IMG/VR virus record: IMGVR_UViG_3300008113_000441
Span: 1-48,552 of that record
DNA length: 48,552 nucleotides
Direction: 5' to 3' (one strand)
Origin: a virus
A program made the position numbers and the translations under genes. The notes beneath the pieces were generated by a model, which searched no databases, had not been told where the DNA came from, and saw only the letters and a list, made by a program, of their open reading frames with translations. Numbering within the stretch: the first letter of the stretch is position 1; every line of letters starts with the position of its first letter. Positions 36,155-43,130 of this stretch are shown here, one piece after another.

Positions 36155-36939
36155 ACTGTGTTTGAGTTAGGATCTGATTTAATTGTGCATAAATCTTTAT
36201 CTACCGGGAAATGTAGATATAATAAATAACCATATTCTTCAATTGCATAAGGGTCTGTATTTAAAACCTTAGCAATGTAATTATTCGAATCCACATCTAA
36301 AGAAACAGTCACACTTCTTTCTTTAATAGTAGTATCATTATTACCAACAGTAACATTAATAATAAACTCACCTGCTGTAACTTTTCCTTTATCATTTAAA
36401 TTACCAGCTGTTTTAATTTGTAATTTACAATTCTTATGTAAAAAGAACATGGCTCTAATTAATTGACAACTAGACAAAGCAAAAGTAGTATTATTTAATG
36501 TAAACATACCACTTGCAAATTTTTCATTTGACTGAACAATATGTTCGGCAGCTAATAATTGTACGCCACCAAATCCGTTTGCAACTTCACATTTAAAACC
36601 TGCCGATGGGGCAGTCCCATTATTTTCTAACGCATCAGAACCTAAACCTAAAGTTCTAATAAATTGAACTGACGCCTCAAAACCCCCTGATTGCGTTGGA
36701 TCTTTTGATGTAAAAAATTCCGATACGGCATGCCCTGTCAATTTATCCTTTTGAATATCCCCAAAAACCTGCTTATAATCGTCCAAGGAATTCAGGATCA
36801 CAGGCACAAAGGCTGGACCCTTCTCGGCTGGACCGATAATACCGACCGGAGATGAATTGGGCTCTTTTTTTGGTGGTTTACTTTGTATCTCGATTTCTCT
36901 CTCGAAAAATCCAGGTGATTTAAATACTTGCTCACTCAT
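36091..36939 (-). CDS. Third tail sheath paralog, N-terminal part before a frameshift
   Basis: This ATG-started frame has a strong Shine-Dalgarno (AGGAG) and encodes the sheath N-terminus: FKSPGFFEREIEI, then SPVGIIGPAEKGPAFVPVIL (about 30-49), a SDYKQVFG-like segment, VSEFF, and SNNYIAKVLNTDPYAIEEYG. It matches the major sheath up to about residue 262 (SNTV), then reads about 20 unrelated residues to a stop. The correct sheath sequence continues in the -1 frame from 36154. Gene order (gp15, then this gene) is that of the normal sheath in T4-like phages. It is either a pseudogene, a sequence error or a truncated product. Confidence 0.8.
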   Translation of the reverse strand: MSEQVFKSPGFFEREIEIQSKPPKKEPNSSPVGIIGPAEKGPAFVPVILNSLDDYKQVFGDIQKDKLTGHAVSEFFTSKDPTQSGGFEASVQFIRTLGLGSDALENNGTAPSAGFKCEVANGFGGVQLLAAEHIVQSNEKFASGMFTLNNTTFALSSCQLIRAMFFLHKNCKLQIKTAGNLNDKGKVTAGEFIINVTVGNNDTTIKERSVTVSLDVDSNNYIAKVLNTDPYAIEEYGYLLYLHFPVDKDLCTIKSDPNSNTVLKRLMMELMLPANIRLVSVI

Positions 36940-36963
36940 TATCTTTCTCCTATTTCTTAACGT

Positions 36964-36983
36964 GAAAACTATTGAAAACTATT
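36964..36983. repeat. Tandem 10-bp repeat upstream of the third sheath gene
   Basis: GAAAACTATT occurs twice in direct tandem in the 115-bp gap between the gp15-like gene and the sheath start. The rest of the gap is AT-rich with no clear terminator or promoter. It could bind a regulator or be slippage. Confidence 0.35.
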
Positions 36984-37054
36984 TTATATTCATAATTATT
37001 CAGAGGAAGTCCGGTTTTATCAGAAAGATTAACTATTTACCGATTATTTGTCCA

Positions 37055-38236
37055 TCACTTAATATTTAATAAGATATTTTGCGCCGCCGCTCCACGATAA
37101 GAAATTTCCCCCTTCACCCGACTCACATTCGTAATCCCCATCTGCAAAGCGCTAGTATTATTAGGGTCACGAGTATCATTCTGGGCAATATAACCAGGAC
37201 GATTTAATAATAAATTAATTGCATTACTGCCCGCGTCCAAACCTACATTATCAGATGGAAATGGGTCATCCTCAGCCTGTAAATCATCAAAAATATGACT
37301 ATCTAACTGATTGCTAATTGGTCCTCCAAATCCATGTAAAGGTAACACTGCATTACTATCTTCAAATACATCAAACGATATCTGTGGTGCTGAAATAAAC
37401 GAACGTAAGGCAGTTTTACCACCCATCATATTTGGTAATATTACATAACCATTAACTGACATTGTTAAAGTCATTCTCACATAACGTTCATTCTCTGTCA
37501 TATCATTAAATGAAGTCTCAGTATTTACTTGATTACTCACAAATCCTGAAAACCAATAAGGTTTATCCGATTCCAACCTAAATTGTTGACTAACATTAAT
37601 AGTATATGATTTAATAATCGTTTCGAAAATACGATTAGCTTCTTGCTGAAAGTTAGTCCAAATCGCAATTTCATAATTAGCTCCGACATAATTAATAGGT
37701 GGCATCTCAATTACTTCATAAATGTTATTAGAATTCAATTGAGGTACTAAACTCAAGTTCTTTTTATTTTTATCAACCTCGACTAATCCTTCTTCTTGCC
37801 CTAAAGTATTTTTGACGTTTTCCAGATTTTCCTTGTTTTTAAGTTGTTGTTCATAAAGATCTTCGGCCACAATTCTTCTTTTAATGACATGAGGTACCAT
37901 AGCATTATCAGCTACACCTTTAGGAGGACTCTGTTCTAATGAAGTTCTAGAGATAGCTATCAAAGGTAAAATTAATGCGCCTGATTTATCTCTTAATGGT
38001 CTTTTCTTTCTTAAAATAGCAAAACGTTCACCCGTAGCAAAAATTACAGGAATACGTTTTCTTTCTCCATCTAATTCATAAAACAAAGGTATTTGATCAT
38101 TAAATAAATTAAAAACCGATTTATCCATATCTTCAATCCCGCATGATGGAACCTGTAAACCTGTAAAATTAACACCTTCATATCCTGTCGCAACCGCATT
38201 AAAATCAATGTTATCTCTCGTAAATCTAGTTGTCAT
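37055..38236 (-). CDS. Tail sheath stabiliser / completion protein (gp15-like)
   Basis: This 393-aa protein follows the T4 gp15 pattern. RIPVIFATGERFAILRKKRP (about 61-80) matches the RVPITYASKEHF strand, ALILPLIAISR corresponds to the ILPRINLHL strand, PPINYVGANYEIAIWTNFQQ followed by FETIIKSY corresponds to SPIKMIYELSIFTRYED...IVEQILPYF, and ERYVRMTLTMSVNGYVILPN corresponds to RRRIEWSLTFEVNGWMYPP. In T4 the hexamer caps the tail end and joins it to the head neck. It lies between the gp14-like and sheath genes in the usual order. It is longer than T4 gp15 (272 aa), with an extended C-terminus. Confidence 0.82.
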   Translation of the reverse strand: MTTRFTRDNIDFNAVATGYEGVNFTGLQVPSCGIEDMDKSVFNLFNDQIPLFYELDGERKRIPVIFATGERFAILRKKRPLRDKSGALILPLIAISRTSLEQSPPKGVADNAMVPHVIKRRIVAEDLYEQQLKNKENLENVKNTLGQEEGLVEVDKNKKNLSLVPQLNSNNIYEVIEMPPINYVGANYEIAIWTNFQQEANRIFETIIKSYTINVSQQFRLESDKPYWFSGFVSNQVNTETSFNDMTENERYVRMTLTMSVNGYVILPNMMGGKTALRSFISAPQISFDVFEDSNAVLPLHGFGGPISNQLDSHIFDDLQAEDDPFPSDNVGLDAGSNAINLLLNRPGYIAQNDTRDPNNTSALQMGITNVSRVKGEISYRGAAAQNILLNIK

Positions 38237-38238
38237 GG

Positions 38239-38919
38239 TTAATCTCCTTCACCATAAAATGATGATTTCACTGTATTAGGATTAATCTTACCAGGTTGAG
38301 GTTTAACTTGCTTCACGCCTGTAATTGGAGCTTCTAAAATACCATCTTTTTGTAACTGTCTGACATCACCCGTCGCCAAGCCTGTTGAAGTTGTAGCAAC
38401 TCCGCGTTGTTGTTCAAATTCTTTTTGTACAGCATTCGCGTCAGTATACATTTCGCTAGTAGGCCCAAAGAACTTCTTATGAATAAGATTAATACGAGCT
38501 TGTTTCCCTTGCATCTTATATCCTGCAATTCTTTCAGTCTGCCCGAACATAATTTTCTCCACAACAATAGTAGTGGCTTCAAAGAAATAATCTCCAAATT
38601 GAAAAAAATCACCTTCATGTACTTCTAAATCTTTATCTCTCAAATCGCGAGGATGTAGAAATACAGTCACACTTTTAGTTTGTTCATAACCAAAATTAGT
38701 TAACTTTACTTCAGCAGGTTGCCATTCCACTAAACAATCAATTTCGATTGGTGGGTCAAAAGCTTTTTCTATACTTTCTTCATATAAAGCATGTGGATTA
38801 GATAAATCTTCTCTCACATGATAATAAAAGATTTTTTGACCAATCACGTCTTTAATAATCTCTTTAGTTAAGTCTGAAAATAAATCAGCTTCTTTCTCGG
38901 TAAAAAATAATCTTGCCAT
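38239..38919 (-). CDS. Neck protein (gp14-like)
   Basis: This 226-aa protein resembles T4 gp14. IFYYHVREDLSNPHALYEES (about 30-49) matches VEFYYLRREYTNPDLLFGED, followed by an EKAFDPPIEIDCLVEW segment, and VHEGDFFQFGDYFFEATTI corresponds to the NIGDLVYWPLDNGLFEIRW strand pair. In T4, gp13 and gp14 form the neck that joins head to tail. The gene has Shine-Dalgarno AGGA and its stop is 2 bp from the gp15-like start. Confidence 0.8.
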   Translation of the reverse strand: MARLFFTEKEADLFSDLTKEIIKDVIGQKIFYYHVREDLSNPHALYEESIEKAFDPPIEIDCLVEWQPAEVKLTNFGYEQTKSVTVFLHPRDLRDKDLEVHEGDFFQFGDYFFEATTIVVEKIMFGQTERIAGYKMQGKQARINLIHKKFFGPTSEMYTDANAVQKEFEQQRGVATTSTGLATGDVRQLQKDGILEAPITGVKQVKPQPGKINPNTVKSSFYGEGD

Positions 38920-38923
38920 GTTC

Positions 38924-40252
38924 TTATCCTATCAAGAAGGGACCATTAGGTATTGGTATCTTCTTTAATAAATTTTGTAATTGATCGGCCTGAGCATTTT
39001 GGGTTTCCAAGATTTTAGTCATGGTCATTTTATCTAACATCTCTTTTAACTGCGTTCTTAATTTCTCTTGATCGTCACGACCACTAGAAATCATATCACT
39101 ACCATTTAACTGCAAATCACCACCCGGAATTGGAATACTAGAAAACTTACTTCTCACAACACCTAACATTTCCTTGGCAATGGCTAAAGTAAACTCACGA
39201 ATCCAGTGACGGGCGATAGAATTTAAATTATCATAAGGTAAATTACCGTATGGCACATTACTGATATTAGAGACGCCGTTAATCTTATCATCAGGAATAT
39301 CAGGAGCAACAGGATTTGACGGAAAAGCAAATCTGATAAAAAGACTATACGGATGATCTTGTGTTGGTTTTGGATATATCCTGATGTTATTGCCGTGAAT
39401 TTCATAACTATAATTTGAACGACGAATACGATTACTAATATCTAATTGTCCAGCACGCAACACATCTTCAAAAACCGGTAATACATAGAAAACAGTTTCA
39501 GGAGTAAAGGATTCAAAAGCAAATTGATTATTTAAATAATTGATAGAAGAAGTAGTGTCAAAAAAACGATAAGCAGCTTGTGGGCTGAAATGCATGACTT
39601 CATAAATTCTAGGTTTGGTTTTTTGACGAGGGGTTTTATATAATGCAGCTAAATCCGGATCGTAAGCAAGATCGGTATCATCTAAAATAATATCTTTATA
39701 AAATACAAATGCCCCGTTATAAACAACACCTAAACCTAATTCATTAAATACACTTAATTCTAACCCATCCTTTTTATAAATTAATTCATCCGTAATATTA
39801 TAATCCTGTCGGCCTTGTTCTAATTTAATATATCCAATATAATGGTCAGTGCTGCCTCCAACACCTGCCTCAGTGGCATAAACCTCAGCTTTACGCATAA
39901 AAATATCAAAATTCTCACGTGGTAATTTACCTTCAACGCTATTAGGACCAACATTTTGTATTACTTGTTGTCCGTTAACAGTGATTGTTTTAGTAATACC
40001 ACCGACAGGAATGCCTAGTAAATTATGAATATGACTCTCTAACATGTTCTCATTAATAAAACGAGAGTATTCTAAAGTCGCTTCTTCAAAGGCAGCCCAA
40101 ATTTGTTTATTAGTTAATTCCACGCTGATAATATCATCCCCTAAACGTCGGCGTACAAACGTCAACATTTTATCAGCGTCCATTTGGAAATGCACCTCAT
40201 GATCATAAAAGCCAAAAGGCGTTGGATTACTGGTAGTGACAAAATTTGCCAT
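38924..40252 (-). CDS. Neck protein (gp13-like)
   Basis: This protein of about 442 aa matches T4 gp13. FVRRRLGDDIISVELTNKQI (near residue 25) corresponds to LRRLGAPIINVELTPDQI, and the C-terminal WIREFTLAIAKEMLGVVRSK, then PGGDLQLNGSDMI and NGPFLIG, correspond to WVKAYATALAKELNGQILAR, PGGVTIDGQRLI and FGILVG. The start is set at the ATG at 40252 (MANFVTTSN) because AGAGGA lies 9 nt before it; the ATG at 40270 lies inside a terminator hairpin. It is longer than T4 gp13 (309 aa), with an insertion in the middle. Confidence 0.85.
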   Translation of the reverse strand: MANFVTTSNPTPFGFYDHEVHFQMDADKMLTFVRRRLGDDIISVELTNKQIWAAFEEATLEYSRFINENMLESHIHNLLGIPVGGITKTITVNGQQVIQNVGPNSVEGKLPRENFDIFMRKAEVYATEAGVGGSTDHYIGYIKLEQGRQDYNITDELIYKKDGLELSVFNELGLGVVYNGAFVFYKDIILDDTDLAYDPDLAALYKTPRQKTKPRIYEVMHFSPQAAYRFFDTTSSINYLNNQFAFESFTPETVFYVLPVFEDVLRAGQLDISNRIRRSNYSYEIHGNNIRIYPKPTQDHPYSLFIRFAFPSNPVAPDIPDDKINGVSNISNVPYGNLPYDNLNSIARHWIREFTLAIAKEMLGVVRSKFSSIPIPGGDLQLNGSDMISSGRDDQEKLRTQLKEMLDKMTMTKILETQNAQADQLQNLLKKIPIPNGPFLIG

Positions 40253-40312
40253 AAAAAAAAATCCTCTCATCGATATTCTATTATTTCTAATTATGAATAT
40301 CTAGAGAGGATT
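40253..40312 (-). terminator. Terminator-like hairpin overlapping the gp13 ribosome site
   Basis: AATCCTCTC (40260-40268) pairs with GAGAGGATT (40304-40312), and an inner GATATTC (40272-40278) pairs with GAATATC (40295-40301). In the leftward direction nine uridines follow (40253-40261), right up to the gp13 ATG. The 3' arm carries AGAGGA, the Shine-Dalgarno of gp13. The loop holds TAGAAATA (40282-40289), 7/8 to the T4 late box. This could be a terminator for the structural genes above, a translational switch for gp13, or both. Confidence 0.7.
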
Positions 40313-40338
40313 ATGAGTTATTCTATCTTATTATAAAC

Positions 40339-40644
40339 TTAAACTAATTGCAATTTACCTTTAACTTGAATGCTTAATACACCATTATCATTTTTTAAAA
40401 CGATATTTGATAAATCGTGTAATTCACCTTCAGGGAAACTGTGAATTGTAAATTGCCTTTTCTTCTTGTCAAGCACCTTAGCCCCTACAACAAATTCTTT
40501 TTTAATATTTGCTTTGGCTTCTACTTTGACTTCCTTCACTTCTTTTTTTGGTTCTTCTACTTTGACTTCGTCTGACTTCTTAGATGATTTTTTGGTCTCT
40601 TTTTCTTCAACAACTGTCGTTTCGACTTTTTTATCTTCACTCAT
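40339..40644 (-). CDS. Small Lys/Glu-rich protein with a C-terminal beta domain
   Basis: Residues 1-45 of this 101-aa protein are almost all Lys, Glu, Val, Ser and Asp (low complexity, likely disordered); residues 48-101 have a strand pattern (FVVGAKVLDKKKRQFTIHSF, VLSIQVKGKLQLV) like a small SH3-type or translation-protein barrel. It lies between the two beta-rich virion proteins and gp13, so it may be a virion or scaffold accessory. I do not recognise a family. Shine-Dalgarno AAGGAG is strong. Confidence 0.75.
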   Translation of the reverse strand: MSEDKKVETTVVEEKETKKSSKKSDEVKVEEPKKEVKEVKVEAKANIKKEFVVGAKVLDKKKRQFTIHSFPEGELHDLSNIVLKNDNGVLSIQVKGKLQLV

Positions 40645-40655
40645 TTAAAATCTCC

Positions 40656-41186
40656 TTAAGAAAATGTGATAAATTCAACGATAAATTGTACAGTACCACC
40701 AGCAGTAATATTTGAAGAAGATACTAAGGCACCATAGATATTAACATCAGAAGTGCCAATTTTTTGAGCACCTGCTTTCATTGTAAGAGGTGTATTAGTA
40801 TTATTTGTATCTAAACCTGTTGATACGCTAGAAGAAGTACTATTACCAACGCCTACATCAAGTGAATCTAATACATCATCAACGGCATTACAAAAAGAAT
40901 CTGCAACTAATTCTAAATAAGTAGCATCAGTCCCTGCTGAAGAATTACCAAATCTAACACCTACATTTGCTGCAGCTGCAAAATCTAACTGAGAAGTAAT
41001 TACAGCATGATAACCGGTTATTACAGAATTGGCAGGAATGGTGATAGCGCCTGACACTATTGAATTACCACCACCTGCTGCCACACCAGACGCACTACGT
41101 GTCTGTTTAATCCCTACGACACCACCAGAAGTTGCACCTTGTTGATACAATCCTTTAGCATCATCAATAATAATTTTAACTGACAT
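40656..41186 (-). CDS. Beta-rich virion protein, paralog 2
   Basis: This 176-aa protein starts KIIIDDAKGLYQ, has a Gly/Ser/Ala-rich middle and ends VQFIVEFITFS. It is a clear paralog of the gene immediately upstream (41201-41683), sharing the start KIIIDDAKGLYQ, GAITIPANSVITGYHAVIT against GAIVIPANSLITAFHTVVT, and the terminal VEFITF. I recall similar starts in phage head or tail structural proteins. A head-decoration or surface protein is the best guess; the AGAGG Shine-Dalgarno suggests good expression. No signal peptide is present. Confidence 0.75.
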   Translation of the reverse strand: MSVKIIIDDAKGLYQQGATSGGVVGIKQTRSASGVAAGGGNSIVSGAITIPANSVITGYHAVITSQLDFAAAANVGVRFGNSSAGTDATYLELVADSFCNAVDDVLDSLDVGVGNSTSSSVSTGLDTNNTNTPLTMKAGAQKIGTSDVNIYGALVSSSNITAGGTVQFIVEFITFS

Positions 41187-41200
41187 ATTTACCTCTATTC

Positions 41201-41683
41201 TTATTCAAATGTAATAAATTCGACAGTAAATTGTGCAGCACCTGCTGTTAAAACAGCGGCAGCTGTAATTGTAAAATGTACATTAGTTTCAGAAGCTCTA
41301 TACGCTTGTCCTGGAACAATTACTAATTGTTGATTTCCAGCAGCTGCTGCCAAAGCTGTGTTTAATTCAGTATTAGTGCTTTGGCCCTTTGTAGCAGCAG
41401 CATTAGCTGCAGTATTAGCAATTTGTTTAGATAAAGCTAATTCATTACCACCTGCTGTTGTACCTACAGTTACTGATGGGGTATTACCACCTGCTAATGT
41501 CGTAGTTACGACAGTATGAAAAGCTGTAATTAAAGAATTTGCAGGAATAACAATCGCACCTGAACTAATTGTAGCACCCGCAGACCATGCTGCATTTACT
41601 GTCTTAGATTGTGTTAAACCTACCACACCCTTACCTGCTGTTTGATATAGACCTTTTGCGTCATCAATAATAATCTTTGGCAT
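41201..41683 (-). CDS. Beta-rich virion protein, paralog 1
   Basis: This 160-aa protein is rich in Ala, Thr and Gly, with beta strands and the same ends as its neighbour (KIIIDDAKGLYQ and VEFITFE). It is the first gene after a 108-bp leader that contains an 8-bp inverted repeat. The order (two paralogs, Lys/Glu protein, then gp13) suggests a late virion operon. The exact place in the particle is unknown. The Shine-Dalgarno is AGGAG. Confidence 0.75.
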   Translation of the reverse strand: MPKIIIDDAKGLYQTAGKGVVGLTQSKTVNAAWSAGATISSGAIVIPANSLITAFHTVVTTTLAGGNTPSVTVGTTAGGNELALSKQIANTAANAAATKGQSTNTELNTALAAAAGNQQLVIVPGQAYRASETNVHFTITAAAVLTAGAAQFTVEFITFE

Positions 41684-41716
41684 TTGACTCTCCTATTTTT
41701 TTATGTATACATGATT

Positions 41717-41754
41717 TCATGCCACGTGTATATTCCGCTTGTCAATTGGCATGA
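41717..41754. repeat. Inverted repeat in the leader of the virion operon
   Basis: TCATGCCA (41717-41724) and TGGCATGA (41747-41754) form an 8-bp perfect inverted repeat around a 22-nt loop, between the 62-aa gene and the first virion gene. No U-tract follows in either direction. It could be an operator, an mRNA stabiliser or the remnant of a terminator. The rest of this 108-bp gap has a leftward TTGACA-like hexamer at 41739-41744, but I see no matching -10 box. Confidence 0.4.
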
Positions 41755-41791
41755 GCTTAATTTTATATATGCGTTTCTTTTCTTTTTTATG

Positions 41792-41980
41792 CTATTCCGC
41801 TGGACTTTCTTCACCACCCGACGCAACTTCTTCTTCAGTCACCTCCTGCGGCTTCAACACATCAATCGCCTCCTGCAAGGCATGCGCTTCCTTCAAAGAA
41901 AAGGCCCCACGCTTCTGAGCCAACTGAACTGCTGCTAATAATAAATTGACACTACCGACTTGTTCTGGAGTTAATTCCAT
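41792..41980 (-). CDS. Small acidic helical protein
   Basis: This 62-aa protein has a helical N-terminus (MELTPEQVGSVNLLLAAVQL, then AFSLKEAHALQEAIDVL) and a disordered acidic tail ending GGEESPAE. Short proteins of this kind are common in T4-like marine phages; no function is known to me. Its coding region is unusually GC-rich for the window and faces the rightward gene at 42062 across an 81-bp AT-rich gap, which probably carries divergent promoters. The Shine-Dalgarno AAAGGAT lies before the ATG. Confidence 0.7.
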   Translation of the reverse strand: MELTPEQVGSVNLLLAAVQLAQKRGAFSLKEAHALQEAIDVLKPQEVTEEEVASGGEESPAE

Positions 41981-42061
41981 TTTTTTTATCCTTTTTTTAT
42001 TTGTTTTTCAAGATAGTTAATATTAAAAAAAAGACTAAAACTATACAAAAAAGGATTAAAA

Positions 42062-42538
42062 ATGTTTAAATTTATTCTCCTCCTCACCCTACTCCTCAGC
42101 CCCCAACTCTGGGCCCAACAAACCGTCACCGACACCAATCAAAACGGCCTACCCGATCAACACGAAAGCGCCGTCCTCAAAGCCGCCGAGCGCATCTGCA
42201 ACATGCCCGGAATTCAAGATGTGTTAGTTAAACAAATTGAAGATTTAAAAGGCGATAAAGTCATATTACAAAAACAAATCGAAGATTTAAAAAATAAATT
42301 AGACTCTTCTGTAAAAGAAAATATCAATCAATGTGATGCCAAATTAAAAGATGCTCAAGTTGAAAAAGATAAGGTCTTAGCCGATAAGGAAAAAGTGCAT
42401 TTAAACCTAACTGATAAATCACAAGAATTAGCCTTATGCAAAGCTAAATTAGATGAAAAAGCCTTTGATAGATTAATCAGCGCCGGGATTGGTATTGTCG
42501 GCTCAACCGGATGTTTATTATATCAAGAATTAAGATAA
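42062..42538 (+). CDS. Secreted coiled-coil protein with signal peptide
   Basis: This 158-aa protein has a signal peptide (residues 1-19, FKFILLLTLLLSPQLWAQ) with likely cleavage near WA|QQ. A long coiled coil (about 45-135) follows with heptads such as QIEDLKGDKVILQKQIEDLK, then a C-terminal weakly hydrophobic Gly-rich segment (AGIGIVGSTGCLLY). No lipobox Cys follows the signal. It could act in the periplasm in lysis (spanin-like) or host interaction. It opens the only rightward operon here, with Shine-Dalgarno AAGGAT. GC content drops sharply near 42210: I count 79 of 130 G+C at 42081-42210 and 19 of 90 at 42211-42300. Confidence 0.8.
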   Translation: MFKFILLLTLLLSPQLWAQQTVTDTNQNGLPDQHESAVLKAAERICNMPGIQDVLVKQIEDLKGDKVILQKQIEDLKNKLDSSVKENINQCDAKLKDAQVEKDKVLADKEKVHLNLTDKSQELALCKAKLDEKAFDRLISAGIGIVGSTGCLLYQELR

Positions 42539-42556
42539 AAATTTACATGAATTAAG

Positions 42557-42600
42557 TCTCTCGAGAATAAATACATATTATACTTAAATAATTCGAGGGA
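42557..42600 (+). promoter_or_regulatory. Stem-loop hiding the ribosome site, with late-type box in the loop
   Basis: TCTCTCGA (42557-42564) pairs with TCGAGGGA (42593-42600), an 8-bp stem with one G-U pair. The 3' arm contains GAGGGA, the Shine-Dalgarno of the ATG at 42607. The loop holds AATAAATA (42566-42573), a 7/8 match to the T4 late box. A transcript starting there would lack the 5' arm and leave the ribosome site open. Confidence 0.5.
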
Positions 42601-42606
42601 ATTGAA

Positions 42607-43095
42607 ATGTCTAATGAACACGGGATGGGGATGGGTCATAATTATTCCTCATCTGATATAAATAATTTTATTATGCAACAATTAAGTGGCTTATCTAATT
42701 TAATCAAAGAGAATAATGCTGAAATGCAAATTATTAGACGTGAATTATCTGAATTAAATGCAAAATTTGCAGCCAAAGATAACATGATTAATAATATCGA
42801 TAACTGGAAAAAAGACGTCTCGCAGATTGTGACGTTAAATGATTTAAATGAAATGAAAAACCAGAAATTCATGATTTCAGTGTTACAAAATAAAATGGAT
42901 CAACAGTCTTCTGAAATAGCTAATTTACAGACGCAACATATTAATGATGAGGTAAAGACTAGTCATAAATTAAAAGAAGTAGATGAACAGTTAAAAGACT
43001 TAAATGATTTTAAAATTAAGGCCTTTACGATTTTTAGTGTTGTACAAATAATAATGACAGTAGCACTTTTTTGGAAAGAAATGTTCAGTAAATAA
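42607..43095 (+). CDS. Tail-anchored coiled-coil membrane protein
   Basis: This 162-aa protein has a Gly/Met/His-rich N-terminus (residues 4-12), a long coiled coil (about 25-140) and a single C-terminal transmembrane helix (AFTIFSVVQIIMTVALFW, about 140-157) with a basic end. This is the layout of XhlA/hemolysin-like phage proteins, which bind membranes and can help holins. A role in lysis or superinfection control is possible but unproven. Translation may be gated by the hairpin at 42557-42600. Confidence 0.75.
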   Translation: MSNEHGMGMGHNYSSSDINNFIMQQLSGLSNLIKENNAEMQIIRRELSELNAKFAAKDNMINNIDNWKKDVSQIVTLNDLNEMKNQKFMISVLQNKMDQQSSEIANLQTQHINDEVKTSHKLKEVDEQLKDLNDFKIKAFTIFSVVQIIMTVALFWKEMFSK

Positions 43096-43130
43096 TATAT
43101 AATAGAATAATAATAACAAAAGGATAAAAA

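Noticed and set aside
36100-36170. Programmed -1 frameshifting in the sheath gene
   Set aside because: No X-XXY-YYZ slippery heptamer lies at the junction (the local sequence is ACAGTCTTGAAG), and about 60 conserved residues are missing there, so a deletion or assembly fault explains it better.
40253-40270. ATG at 40270 as the start of gp13
   Set aside because: It lies inside the terminator hairpin and would add MRGFFF; the next ATG at 40252 has AGAGGA 9 nt upstream.
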